A stretch of 64,000 nt of DNA from Guptibacillus hwajinpoensis (GTDB taxonomy: Bacteria > Bacillota > Bacilli > Bacillales > Guptibacillaceae), in contig NZ_SWFM01000001.1 of NCBI RefSeq assembly GCF_005144865.1, positions 1 through 64,000 on the forward strand. Reading direction: 5' to 3'. The notes beneath the pieces are model-generated. The model searched no databases, was not told the DNA's origin, and saw nothing but the letters and a program-made list of their open reading frames with translations. Positions 24,629 to 33,149 of the stretch are shown in pieces. The position numbers were made by a program, and so were the translations under genes. Within the stretch, counting starts at the first letter, position 1, and each line of letters opens with the position of its first letter.

Positions 24629-24733
24629 ATGATAGATAAATTAGAATTAAAAAACCTTTTATTAGAGTTAGAACTTCAATTGTTGGATAAACGATCGCTG
24701 GCAGTTGTTCTTCCATCAAGAGACGTTAACTGA
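24629..24733 (+). pseudogene. Short frame, likely N-terminal remnant of a DUF4440-like gene
   Basis: 34 codons beginning MIDKLELKNLLLELELQLLD, with TAGGAG 6 bases before the ATG. The helical start resembles the first helix of DUF4440/NTF2-like proteins, which are about 125 residues long; nothing of the remainder follows. The match is by eye only and rests on a low-complexity helix. Confidence 0.35.
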
Positions 24734-24763
24734 ATTCTAATATACACATCCGGAGGTGAATCC

Positions 24764-25354
24764 TTGAAATATAATTGGGTTTTCAATCATCTTTTAAAGA
24801 ATAGAAAGTCAGCTCATCCATGTATTATTGGAATAGATGGTCTAAGTCGATCCGGTAAAACTACATTTGTTCGTCATTTTGAAAATGAGTTGAATCAGCA
24901 GAGTGTACGCTACATAACGTTCCATATAGATGACCATATTGTAGAACGTCGTAGGCGTTATAACACAGGTAATGAAGAATGGGTTGAGTATTATTATTTA
25001 CAATGGGATATCGAATGGCTTAAGAATAATTTCTTTAAAAAGATGAAGAAACAGACTAGATTACAGCTACCTTATTATAATCAACTAGATGATGTACAGG
25101 TACTACAATCTGTAGATATTGGAGAAGTAGAGTTCATTATTGTGGAAGGTGTCTTTTTGCAGCGTGAGGAATGGAGACCTGCTTTTGATACCGTATTGTT
25201 TTTGGATTGTAATAAGGAAAGAAGATTTGCTAGAGAAAATGAAAGAACGAGAAAAGAAATTGAGAAATTTCAGAATCGATACTGGAAAGCAGAAGAACAT
25301 TATATTCGCAAAGTTAACCCTCTCGATCAGGCAGATTTAATTGTTCAATCATAG
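24764..25354 (+). CDS. Uridine-kinase-like P-loop NTPase
   Basis: 196 residues. Walker A GLSRSGKT is at about residues 26-33, followed by TFHIDDHIVERRRRYNTG, and the YYLQWDIEWLKNNFF and VEGVFLQREEWR segments typical of the uridine kinase/phosphoribulokinase fold in Bacillus. It starts at TTG with GGAGGTGA at a 5-base distance. It probably phosphorylates a nucleoside or small alcohol; the substrate is not certain. Confidence 0.82.
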   Translation: MKYNWVFNHLLKNRKSAHPCIIGIDGLSRSGKTTFVRHFENELNQQSVRYITFHIDDHIVERRRRYNTGNEEWVEYYYLQWDIEWLKNNFFKKMKKQTRLQLPYYNQLDDVQVLQSVDIGEVEFIIVEGVFLQREEWRPAFDTVLFLDCNKERRFARENERTRKEIEKFQNRYWKAEEHYIRKVNPLDQADLIVQS

Positions 25355-25446
25355 TTACAAATAGTTTGTTTACATAATTAAATTATTGTTATCTCAAAAC
25401 AGATTGCACGGTGTATTAATAAAAAAGTGTAAAAGGAGAGATTTCA

Positions 25447-26259
25447 ATCGAAAAAAATAGTTTTATTAGATTAGTCCCTCGAATGAAACATATGGAGCAA
25501 TATCTTAATAATATTAATAGAAATCAAGATGATAACCGAACAGAATTGTTTTGTAATGTATTTGAGGTTTCGAGCGAACGTCTCAAATTCTTGTTATTTC
25601 TAGGAATGATTGATCCAAAGTATGACGATGACGTATTGAATATTAAATTACATAAGATGAAGCAACTGATGTTTGAATCATATATACAAACAGAACTTGA
25701 GAGATTGGAGAATAAATACCAATCTAATAAAATTATAACCTTTGAGTTATTCATATTAGATGATCATGATAAGTTTGTGATGGACAAGCTTGGAGGGGTT
25801 TCAGCTACAACCGAATGGAGTGGGGAAATGTGTTTTATTGTTGATACAATTGAGCAAGTAAAGCCTGTATTGAAATCAGTTATTGCTCATGAATTCCATC
25901 ATCACTTGCGAATTCAACGATTAAATATAACAGAAGAAAATGAAACGTTGCTTGATCGAATGGTTATGGAAGGGATGGCTGAGCATTTTGTAAAAGTGGA
26001 GCTTGGTGAGGGTTACCTTGGACCTTATAAAGATGCATTATCTGCAGAAGAGATCGAGTACTGGAATAGTAAAGTTAAGAGTCATTTATTTGATAAAGGA
26101 ACCACCACAGATGCATTTATGTTCGGATGCCAAGAACAGAAGATCCCTTTTTGGTGTGGGTATGCACTTGGATACTTTTTAGTAGCACGATATATTGCAA
26201 CTCACCCTGGTCTATCTATTAAAACTTTGACAGCGTTACCTTCTAGTGAGTTTATTTAA
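25447..26259 (+). CDS. DUF2268 putative zinc metalloprotease (YjaZ-like)
   Basis: About 270 residues. The zinc motif HEFHHHLR lies in SVIAHEFHHHLRIQR, with the acidic partner probably in VMEGMAEHFVKVELGE, and GYALGYFLVARYIATHPGL at the end, typical of the DUF2268 YjaZ group. The only ribosome binding site (AAAGGAG) is 8 bases before an ATC at 25447; the first ATG in frame (25483) has none. A start at ATC is therefore assumed, which is unusual. Its target is unknown. Confidence 0.75.
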   Translation: MEKNSFIRLVPRMKHMEQYLNNINRNQDDNRTELFCNVFEVSSERLKFLLFLGMIDPKYDDDVLNIKLHKMKQLMFESYIQTELERLENKYQSNKIITFELFILDDHDKFVMDKLGGVSATTEWSGEMCFIVDTIEQVKPVLKSVIAHEFHHHLRIQRLNITEENETLLDRMVMEGMAEHFVKVELGEGYLGPYKDALSAEEIEYWNSKVKSHLFDKGTTTDAFMFGCQEQKIPFWCGYALGYFLVARYIATHPGLSIKTLTALPSSEFI

Positions 26260-26320
26260 CGTTGAAACTGCTGACCTTTGTGTAATTATCTAAAGTTTTA
26301 AAATTGGGAGGGGAAACCGA

Positions 26321-26533
26321 TTGGTCGCTGTTCTGTTAGTAGTAATAGGAGTTATCATCTTTATATCATTGAAGTATTACTCGATCAGTCTGAGAAAACT
26401 CAATTATACAATGAGTGAACGTTCAAGCATGTTTGGTAGGGATACAACTACTATTGTTTGCGATAACTGCGGCGAAGTTATGAAAAGGCAAAAGGGTTAT
26501 CAGGAATGTGTGAATTGTCACCATATTTTATGA
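26321..26533 (+). CDS. Small membrane-anchored zinc-ribbon protein, 70 aa
   Basis: Not recognised as a named gene. One N-terminal membrane helix (about residues 2-22) is followed by a basic linker and a C-terminal zinc ribbon with CDNCGE and CVNCHH (two Cys-x2-Cys pairs). It starts at TTG with GGGAGGGG 7 bases upstream. Such short proteins may sense metal or redox state or recruit a partner at the membrane. Confidence 0.65.
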   Translation: MVAVLLVVIGVIIFISLKYYSISLRKLNYTMSERSSMFGRDTTTIVCDNCGEVMKRQKGYQECVNCHHIL

Positions 26534-26643
26534 ATTATTTAATCCCATAAGTTTAATAGTTAGAGAAAAGCATGAAATCTGTCGTAAAATCTGTAATACT
26601 TATAAACTATTGATGTAGTACAGAATGGTGTTTACAATTAAAA

Positions 26644-26657
26644 TGTAAGCGATTTCA
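26644..26657 (+). promoter_or_regulatory. cre box (CcpA site) before acyl-CoA synthetase
   Basis: TGTAAGCGATTTCA matches the cre consensus TGWNANCGNTNWCA at all 14 positions. It lies 20 bases before the start codon, in a position suited to repression during growth on sugar. Confidence 0.75.
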
Positions 26658-26676
26658 AATATAGGGAGCTGATGTA

Positions 26677-28257
26677 ATGCATGTACCATTGTTATTGACG
26701 GACTTTCTTGATCGAGCGGTAGAATTGTATGGTGAAAAGGTTGCTATAATTGGAGACGATCGTATTTTAACTTACAGACAACTTAATGGACGTGTGAATC
26801 AACTTTCAAGAGGATTGCAATCACTTGGAGTAGAAAAGGGGGATAAGGTTGCATATTTAGCGCCAAACACAGCGGAAATGCTTGAAGGATTCTATGGTGT
26901 TTTTCAAGTAGGTGGTATTATGACACCTTTAAACACACGGCTAAAGGCAACTGATTACCATTTTATTTTGGAACATAGTGAAAGTAAGGTATTACTTGTT
27001 GATCAAGAGCTCTATCCTTTGGTAGCAGAGGTTATCCCAAAGTTAGAACAATTACAACATGTGATTATTCATGGAAGTGGAGACGATACATATCTCTCTT
27101 ATGAATCATGGCTTTCCTCCTTTTCAGATGCACCATTTATACGTATTGAGTTAGAAGAAACTGATATCTCCTCATTGTTGTATACAAGTGGTACGACTGG
27201 AAATCCAAAAGGTGTTCTGCTTAGTCACCGATCGAACTATTTACATGCGTTATCAGCGATGCACCATTTACGTGTAAATGATCAGGATACACTCCTTCAT
27301 GTTCTTCCTATGTTTCATGTTAACGGATGGGGATCACCATTCTATTATACAGCGAATGGCGCTACACAGGTAATGCTACGACAAACGGACCCGCATCTTA
27401 TTCTAGAGAAGATTAGAAAACATAACGTATCCGTTTTACATATGGCACCGACTGTTTTAAATATGGTACTTGAAGCCTTCGAGAAAGAAAAACCGGACAT
27501 TAAACAAGATGTCCGTGTTGTCATTGCGGGTTCTGCACCACCTGCAGCTTTCGTGAAAAAGGTTGAAGAGAATATAGGATGGAAATTTATTCAAGTGTAT
27601 GGAATGACGGAAATTTCACCATTAATTACAACCTCTGAGTTAAGATCTATGGATCTTCAAGTTTCACCTGAAGAAACCTATCGTCTTAAAGCAAAAGCTG
27701 GTTATGCCATGATTGGTAGTAAAGTGAAAGTGGTTGATGAACTGGGGAGTGAAGTACCAAAAGACGCTAAAACGATAGGAGAGATCATCACACGTACAAA
27801 TGGCGTAATGGAAGGGTATTATAAAAATCCAGAAGCCACGAATGCAGCGATTCGGAACGGTTGGCTTCATACCGGTGATATGGCGGTTGTTGATCAAAGT
27901 GGAAATATTGAAATCGTCGACCGTAAGAAAGATGTGATTATCAGTGGAGGCGAAAATATCTCTTCAATTGAAGTAGAAGGTATTCTTTATGAACATCCTT
28001 CTGTTCTTGAAGCAGCCGTCGTTTCGATTCCGCATGAAAAATGGGGAGAAGTACCACATGCTGTTGTGGTCTTAAGGGAGGATGAAGTGGCAACTGAAGA
28101 TGAAATAATAACTTATTGTCGAGAAAAACTAGCTCATTTCAAGGCTCCTAAAAGTATTTCGTTTAGTGAAGAACTTCCCAAAACGGCGTCAGGTAAGATT
28201 CAAAAGGTTGTGATTCGAAAATCGTTTTGGAAAGACCAAAACCGGTTGGTTAACTAG
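26677..28257 (+). CDS. Acyl-CoA synthetase (AMP-forming)
   Basis: An ANL-superfamily ligase that activates a fatty or other carboxylic acid with ATP to the acyl-CoA. 526 residues; motifs: the P-loop-like LLYTSGTTGNPKGVLLSH (about 167-184), VYGMTEISP, GWLHTGDMAVVDQSGN, DRKKDVIISGGENIS and the catalytic Lys in PKTASGKIQK near the end. GGGAGC lies 8 bases before the ATG. It stands alone, with a perfect cre box upstream, so it is likely repressed by CcpA. Chain-length preference is unknown. Confidence 0.93.
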   Translation: MHVPLLLTDFLDRAVELYGEKVAIIGDDRILTYRQLNGRVNQLSRGLQSLGVEKGDKVAYLAPNTAEMLEGFYGVFQVGGIMTPLNTRLKATDYHFILEHSESKVLLVDQELYPLVAEVIPKLEQLQHVIIHGSGDDTYLSYESWLSSFSDAPFIRIELEETDISSLLYTSGTTGNPKGVLLSHRSNYLHALSAMHHLRVNDQDTLLHVLPMFHVNGWGSPFYYTANGATQVMLRQTDPHLILEKIRKHNVSVLHMAPTVLNMVLEAFEKEKPDIKQDVRVVIAGSAPPAAFVKKVEENIGWKFIQVYGMTEISPLITTSELRSMDLQVSPEETYRLKAKAGYAMIGSKVKVVDELGSEVPKDAKTIGEIITRTNGVMEGYYKNPEATNAAIRNGWLHTGDMAVVDQSGNIEIVDRKKDVIISGGENISSIEVEGILYEHPSVLEAAVVSIPHEKWGEVPHAVVVLREDEVATEDEIITYCREKLAHFKAPKSISFSEELPKTASGKIQKVVIRKSFWKDQNRLVN

Positions 28258-28354
28258 CAAGAAAGATGACAATTAGTTGATTCAAAAAATCAATACAGTG
28301 GATTCTGAATAGAACGTACTAGATAGGTTCTATTATTAGACTGAAAAGAGATCG

Positions 28355-28395
28355 AAATAAGGATCGGTCACAAACGTGATCGATCCTTATTTCTG
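28355..28395. terminator. Bidirectional terminator
   Basis: AAATAAGGATCG (28355-28366) and CGATCCTTATTT (28381-28392), with an inner TCAC/GTGA extension, between two convergent genes. Confidence 0.85.
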
Positions 28396-28406
28396 TTTAT
28401 TTAAGC

Positions 28407-29024
28407 TTATTTGAAAACCCCAAAAGGTTTTCCGACTGGTAACGTTACTTTGCCGAAATGAGTGTTCAGTACACTAGCCGCTGAGCCATAGAAGCTCAAG
28501 ATAGCAATACAGAACTCTGCTATAGCAGCTACAAGATGCATTCCTTCAGGAAGAATGCCAAGGGTTGAGAATGTAAGACCGATAAATAAGAAATCAATAA
28601 AAACGAAAATAAAGAATAGTACTTTATGTGTTTCCATGGCACCGATAGTCATAAATAGACTGAAAATCAGATATCCAATATAAGCTATTCCAAGCTGCTT
28701 CGGATCAACAGTATTTGCTGCCGCTTCGCCAAAAACACCAAATTGAATTAACCAAGATGTTCCGACACCTAACCAGAAAAGGCCGAATGCAGCGAAAGCA
28801 GTTGTTCCAAACGTGTTATTGTGTTTCGAATCTAGAAAGCTAGCAATCAACTGTGCAATCCCGCCAAGAAAAATTGCCCATGGTAGAACGAAAGATACGC
28901 CTTCTGTCCAGCCCAATTTAGCGGAAGAGGCTACGAGTGTTACCATCGCAAGTCCGAATAGTCCAAGAGCAGATGGGTCAGCAGTTGCCATTTGTACTCG
29001 TTGAGTAGTTTGTGTTTGATTCAT
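28407..29024 (-). CDS. Acetate uptake transporter (GPR1/FUN34/YaaH family)
   Basis: 205 residues, six membrane helices. The family signature near the N-terminus appears as ADPSALGLFGLAMVTLVASS (compare NPAPLGL). Similar proteins in bacteria (SatP) import acetate or succinate with protons, or act as channels. GGAGGT lies 8 bases before the ATG on the minus strand. A near-perfect cre box at 29152-29165 suggests catabolite control, like the acyl-CoA synthetase facing it. Confidence 0.88.
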   Translation of the reverse strand: MNQTQTTQRVQMATADPSALGLFGLAMVTLVASSAKLGWTEGVSFVLPWAIFLGGIAQLIASFLDSKHNNTFGTTAFAAFGLFWLGVGTSWLIQFGVFGEAAANTVDPKQLGIAYIGYLIFSLFMTIGAMETHKVLFFIFVFIDFLFIGLTFSTLGILPEGMHLVAAIAEFCIAILSFYGSAASVLNTHFGKVTLPVGKPFGVFK

Positions 29025-29402
29025 GATGATACCTCCTAATAAACATACTTGACTAATTTACATAAAAAAAAGGATCAATGCAATAGCGAATAAAACAAGA
29101 GGAATCTTTTCACGAGATAAGAATATATCATCGCCCTTGCAAAGCCTCAACGGTAATCGCTTACACTATTAAGTAAAAAAAATAAATAAAATTTTATCAT
29201 TTCTTCACTGAAGAAACTGTGAGAACTGAAAAAATGTAAAATAACAAGGAATAGGAAGAAATCACTGAATTTTTTTATCATTCTTTACAATAAAGCTTTA
29301 ACTCGCTAGAGAAAGGTCGTACAATAGACTGTAATCTAGCTACCTTCACATGGGAGGAGCCATTTTAATTAATCACTTTTATTAAAGTTAGGAGTCCTTG
29401 CT
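29025..29402. other. Divergent intergenic region
   Basis: About 380 bases between the acetate transporter and the aminotransferase gene, AT-rich. It holds the cre-like box (29152-29165) and the inverted repeat TTTCTTCA-C-TGAAGAAA (29200-29216), which could be a regulator site for either gene. No T-box or other leader RNA is recognised. Confidence 0.5.
29152..29165 (-). promoter_or_regulatory. cre-like box upstream of acetate transporter
   Basis: The minus strand reads TGTAAGCGATTACC, 13 of 14 positions of the cre consensus. It lies about 130 bases before the start codon. Confidence 0.6.
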
Positions 29403-30470
29403 ATGAGTACTGATTTAGAAATCGTAAAAAGCACTAACCTTAAAGCGAAGCCTGTGAAAGATCAGATACCTTTTGGAAAAACATTTACGGACCATATGTT
29501 TGTAATGGACTATGAAACTGGAAAAGGGTGGTACGAACCACGGATTATTCCATATGAACCAATTACTTTAGATCCTGCTGCAATGATTTTTCATTATGGA
29601 CAAACGGTGTTTGAAGGTTTGAAAGCGTACCGTGCAAATGATCAGATTCTGTTGTTTAGGCCTGAGAAGAATCTAGCACGATTGAATCTCTCTAGCGAAC
29701 GTTTGAGCATTCCACCAATTGATGAAGAGCGTGTCATTGGTTACTTAAAAGAGTTAATTCATCTAGAGCAGGACTGGGTTCCTTCTACACCAGGAACGTC
29801 ACTTTATGTTCGCCCATATATCATTGCAACGGAACCTAACTTGTCCGTAGCACCTTCGAATACTTATAAGTTAATGATAATTCTTTCGCCTGTTGGATCT
29901 TACTTCACTGGTGGTCTCACGCCTGTCAAAATCAGTGTGGAGGATAAGTTCACAAGAGCTGTTAAAGGCGGAACAGGCATGGCTAAGACAGCAGGTAATT
30001 ACTCTTCTGCTTATCAAGCGCAAGCAAAAGCATATAAAGATGGGAATGCGGATGTCCTATGGCTTGATGGAGTCGAGAAGCGATACATCGAGGAAGTAGG
30101 TAGTATGAACATCTTCTTTAAAATCAATGGAGAAGTGGTTACACCAGAACTAAACGGAAGTATCCTTCATGGGATTACGAGAATGTCCGTTATTGAATTG
30201 CTGAAGAAATGGGAAATTCCTGTTACGGAAAGAAAAATATCCATTGAGGAGCTATATGAACTCTCTGAAAAGGGTCAGCTTGAAGAAGCATTCGGTACAG
30301 GAACAGCTGCAGTGATCTCACCTGTAGGAGAACTGAACTGGGCAGGTAAGAATATGGTTATTAATAACCATGAAATTGGCGAACTGTCACAGAAACTATA
30401 TGATACGATTACAGGTATTCAAACAGGCAAGTTAGAAGATAGCCAAAATTGGACTATCACTATAAAATAA
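29403..30470 (+). CDS. ilvE: Branched-chain amino acid aminotransferase
   Basis: A PLP enzyme exchanging amino groups between Leu/Ile/Val and 2-oxoglutarate. 355 residues (the longer class); motifs ALDPAAMIFHYGQTVFEGLKAYR, the PLP lysine region GGTGMAKTAGNYSSAYQAQ, EEVGSMNIFF, and the phosphate-binding end EEAFGTGTAAVISPVGE. AGGAG lies 8 bases before the ATG. It may supply branched keto acids for iso/anteiso fatty acids. Single gene with its own terminator. Confidence 0.93.
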   Translation: MSTDLEIVKSTNLKAKPVKDQIPFGKTFTDHMFVMDYETGKGWYEPRIIPYEPITLDPAAMIFHYGQTVFEGLKAYRANDQILLFRPEKNLARLNLSSERLSIPPIDEERVIGYLKELIHLEQDWVPSTPGTSLYVRPYIIATEPNLSVAPSNTYKLMIILSPVGSYFTGGLTPVKISVEDKFTRAVKGGTGMAKTAGNYSSAYQAQAKAYKDGNADVLWLDGVEKRYIEEVGSMNIFFKINGEVVTPELNGSILHGITRMSVIELLKKWEIPVTERKISIEELYELSEKGQLEEAFGTGTAAVISPVGELNWAGKNMVINNHEIGELSQKLYDTITGIQTGKLEDSQNWTITIK

Positions 30471-30495
30471 CAACCTTGGATACTTAACCAAAAGC

Positions 30496-30532
30496 AGAGA
30501 AGCCATCTCATGTAGTGAAATGGCTTCTCTTT
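30496..30532. terminator. Terminator between convergent genes
   Basis: AGAGAAGCCAT (30496-30506) and ATGGCTTCTCT (30520-30530) followed by TT. Confidence 0.8.
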
Positions 30533-30560
30533 AAGGTTTATCTTTGTTTCTAACATTCAT

Positions 30561-31304
30561 TTAGAATCCCATTTGGTTTGCTGCCTGAGTAGCTTGTTCT
30601 TGGGTGAAGCCTTCAAAGACTAATTGATCAATCAATCCGCTCTTAGAGAACGAACTATAATCGAGATAGTCTTTCGCTTTTTGAACGGCTTGTTCGTTCC
30701 AATCGACAGTGATGTTATTGACGGCAAATGTCGCATCTTCGTTACTGTAGCCTTCAAACTCTAGTTGCTCAATAAGTCCCGTCTTACTGAATGCAGTATA
30801 ATCCAGGTAACTCTTAGCTTGCGAGATTGCGTTTTCCTGCGAAACTGTCAAGCTAGGTTTCTCTGCTGCTTTCTTAGCATCTTCTTCGGCTTTCTTTTTC
30901 GCTTTCTCTTCTTCTTCTTTCTTAGCCTCTGCTTCAGCGTCCTTCTTGGCTTTCTCCTCAGCTTCCTTCTTAGCCTTTTCTTCTTCTTCCTTAGCTTTTT
31001 CTTCAGCAGCTTTAGCAGCTTCGGCTTCTTCTTCTGCTTTCTTCTTTTCTTCAGCAGCTTTCTTTTCTTCTTCTGCTTTCTTAGCTTCTTCTTCCTCTAG
31101 CTTCTTTGCTTCCTCTTCTTCTTTAGCCTTTTCCTCTTCAGCAGTCACTTTCTTCTCTTCAGCGTCTACTTCTTTGGCTGGCTCTGTTGAGGTGGTATCT
31201 GTATTACAAGCAACCAAAAGGTTAACGCTAAATAATAATACAATGACTAAACCAAGAATATTGAAACCTTTACGCTCTCTTTTACCAAAATGTAAGAACG
31301 ACAT
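30561..31304 (-). CDS. Ltp-family lipoprotein with long coiled coil
   Basis: 247 residues. The N-terminus has a signal with lipobox LLVAC, giving a membrane-anchored, outward-facing protein. Residues about 45-150 are an almost pure Ala/Glu/Lys coiled coil. The C-terminus has two repeats of the Ltp module (about 155-200 and 203-245), each with AKxYLDYxxFSKxGLIxQLxFEG. The Ltp lipoprotein of the Streptococcus thermophilus phage TP-J34 uses this module to block entry of other phages; many chromosomal copies have no tested role. GGAGATG lies 7 bases before the ATG. The E/K repeat makes its length prone to change. Confidence 0.87.
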   Translation of the reverse strand: MSFLHFGKRERKGFNILGLVIVLLFSVNLLVACNTDTTSTEPAKEVDAEEKKVTAEEEKAKEEEEAKKLEEEEAKKAEEEKKAAEEKKKAEEEAEAAKAAEEKAKEEEEKAKKEAEEKAKKDAEAEAKKEEEEKAKKKAEEDAKKAAEKPSLTVSQENAISQAKSYLDYTAFSKTGLIEQLEFEGYSNEDATFAVNNITVDWNEQAVQKAKDYLDYSSFSKSGLIDQLVFEGFTQEQATQAANQMGF

Positions 31305-31386
31305 TGTTAAACATCTCCATTCACCCTATTTTTTTATAGTACATTCGACGCAGTTTAAAATTATTCCTTTTTATGGAACAAAAAAT

Positions 31387-31410
31387 AACCGTAACGAAAG
31401 TGTTACGGTT
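31387..31410. repeat. Inverted repeat upstream of the Ltp gene
   Basis: AACCGTAAC (31387-31395) and GTTACGGTT (31402-31410), a perfect 9-bp stem with a 6-base loop, some 85 bases before the start codon on the minus strand. It could be an operator or a terminator of transcription reaching it; which one is unclear. Confidence 0.5.
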
Positions 31411-31475
31411 GAGAATTGATAAATTATAAACTCACAGATTAATGTGAGTCATGTTTTTATTGCTGATAATCTAGG

Positions 31476-31547
31476 CTACTTTTCCATTAGCCAAATAATA
31501 TAAATGGTTAAGAGAAGAAGTGATGTAATCATAATTAGTGAAAGCAT
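31476..31547 (-). CDS. Possible 23-aa hydrophobic peptide
   Basis: A frame of 24 codons encodes one hydrophobic helix with a charged end (WLMEK). Only a weak GAGA precedes the ATG. It resembles type I toxin or regulator peptides in size, but no antisense RNA or strong promoter is evident, so it may be chance. Confidence 0.2.
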   Translation of the reverse strand: MLSLIMITSLLLLTIYIIWLMEK

Positions 31548-31672
31548 AAAATTCTCGTAGCAAAAATTAATTGCCTTTTGTAAATTTTAAAGATGCGCTA
31601 CTTAACGTCAATATCTTCATATACAATAGCATTAATTTGCGTTATTAGGTGCTTGCTTCTATTAACTCTTCT

Positions 31673-31879
31673 TTATATAAGTCGATGATGTCTGGAAGTT
31701 ACCCATAGGTAGAAAACACCATTATCCTTATTTAACTTTACATACTCTTTATCATGTGGAGATTGAGTATCAAAAAGGCGACCTGTCTTCCAATTAGCAA
31801 ATGAGCTGTAGTCATGCTTATTAAGAAGTTTATTAACGCTATTTAAATTTGATTCGTTATAAGAAAGCCTAGAGGGCAT
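31673..31879 (-). CDS. Hypothetical protein, 68 aa
   Basis: Not recognised. It is a soluble frame with a compact middle (NWKTGRLFDTQSPHDKEYVK) that looks protein-like rather than random. The ribosome binding site is weak (GGGTGG about 13 bases before the ATG). It could be a small gene or the end of a decayed one. Confidence 0.3.
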   Translation of the reverse strand: MPSRLSYNESNLNSVNKLLNKHDYSSFANWKTGRLFDTQSPHDKEYVKLNKDNGVFYLWVTSRHHRLI

Positions 31880-32415
31880 ACTTATTTTACCACCCTATAA
31901 ACCTAGCAAATAAAATGAACAAAGCGGCGAACTGGGATGAACTAAAAAAGCGCTCACTTTCTTCCATACTCCTGCATGAAATTTTGTGTTCGTTTCAAAC
32001 GATGGAACCATTGCTTATCGTGGGAATGGACTCATTGGGACTAGAACGCTAACTAGAATGTAAAGCGGCCATTTTTTTCTCTTAACCTGCTCTACAGGTG
32101 TGATCAAACTACCCATTTCGTCCCTCATTTCATTTTAAATCAATATTATCATAATCTTCTGAATTAATAGCGCTCTCATAAGAGGGAACTCAAATATAGA
32201 ATTTGTCGATTTTAATCTTAAAATGAAATAATTCACATTGAAAAGCAACATTATCAAATATAAAAGGTGCATAAACTTACACCAAACGGGTTTATGAAGA
32301 AGAACATAGCTTTATTTGCAAGTCTCTGACTGTTTTTAAGAACCTTTGTCATCACGGAGGGAGATTGATAGATCAGCATGGAATACATCTATAAAATCAA
32401 CGGGGAGGAATGAAA
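31880..32415. other. Gene-free stretch of about 535 bases
   Basis: No frame with a ribosome binding site, no RNA gene and no strong hairpin is recognised on either strand. The sequence around 31920-32090 is less AT-rich than its surroundings and may be relic coding DNA. Confidence 0.4.
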
Positions 32416-33117
32416 ATGAGTACAAATACAATGATGATTTCCAGGGTGGCTTCCATGTTGAATGTGTCCCGTCATACGCTAAAATTATGGGAGGAACAAT
32501 TTGCCCCATTTCTAACAATACCTCGTGATGAGAATAACGCTCGAACGTATACAATAGGGGATATTGAAGTCCTTCAATTGATTAAAAATATGAAAGAAAG
32601 TCGTGCTGGGGACGATGTTATAACAAATACATTAGAACTTCGCACAAAAGAACCGTTGAAAGTTGAAGTAAAAGAATCCCCAGGGGTTATTACAGATCAT
32701 GAAAATATTAACTTATCATTATCCAAAATAGTTTCTTTCGTAGAATCTGAAGAAGTGAAACAACTTCTAAAGATGGATGAAACTGTTAAACGTTTGGAAA
32801 AAGATATTGTGCATCAGGTTCACGAAATCGTGCATGAGGAAATTGCCACTGCATCAGATGCTCATGCGACCATTAATCAAATGGAGTTAAGCTCGATCGG
32901 GAAAAAGCTTGATAACCTCGCAGATGTTTCGGTTGATGAGAGGGAATTCTACCAATATGAAGTTACGAAAGAGAGAAAGCTTTCTGAAGAGAGAATGTCT
33001 GCAAGAGAAGAAAGGTTAATGGCCGTTGTTCAGGACCGTTTTCGTGATGAAAGCAGATCACATGATACGAAGTGGGGGGTAACAAAAATTAAGAATATCT
33101 TTGGATTTGCCAAATAA
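32416..33117 (+). CDS. MerR-type HTH protein with coiled coil
   Basis: 233 residues. The N-terminal winged helix-turn-helix (about 5-70: ISRVASMLNVSRHTLKLWEEQF... ARTYTIGDIEVLQLIKNM) is MerR-like; the remainder is charged and helical, with HEIVHEEIATASDAHATINQ and a basic, Glu/Arg-rich end. It lacks a metal or drug site. The layout resembles RacA-like or DUF3967 proteins of Bacillus that bind DNA without classic effector control. The start at 32416 is chosen because GGGGAGG is 7 bases upstream; ATG 32410 is too close. A small membrane protein gene follows after 32 bases, probably in the same operon. Confidence 0.72.
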   Translation: MSTNTMMISRVASMLNVSRHTLKLWEEQFAPFLTIPRDENNARTYTIGDIEVLQLIKNMKESRAGDDVITNTLELRTKEPLKVEVKESPGVITDHENINLSLSKIVSFVESEEVKQLLKMDETVKRLEKDIVHQVHEIVHEEIATASDAHATINQMELSSIGKKLDNLADVSVDEREFYQYEVTKERKLSEERMSAREERLMAVVQDRFRDESRSHDTKWGVTKIKNIFGFAK

Positions 33118-33149
33118 CGGATTTTATAGATAGATAGGGAGAAATCCGA

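Noticed and set aside
30765..31419. Plus-strand frames rich in Phe and Ser opposite the Ltp gene
   Set aside because: They are shadows of the Glu/Lys coiled coil on the minus strand (GAA/AAG read in reverse).
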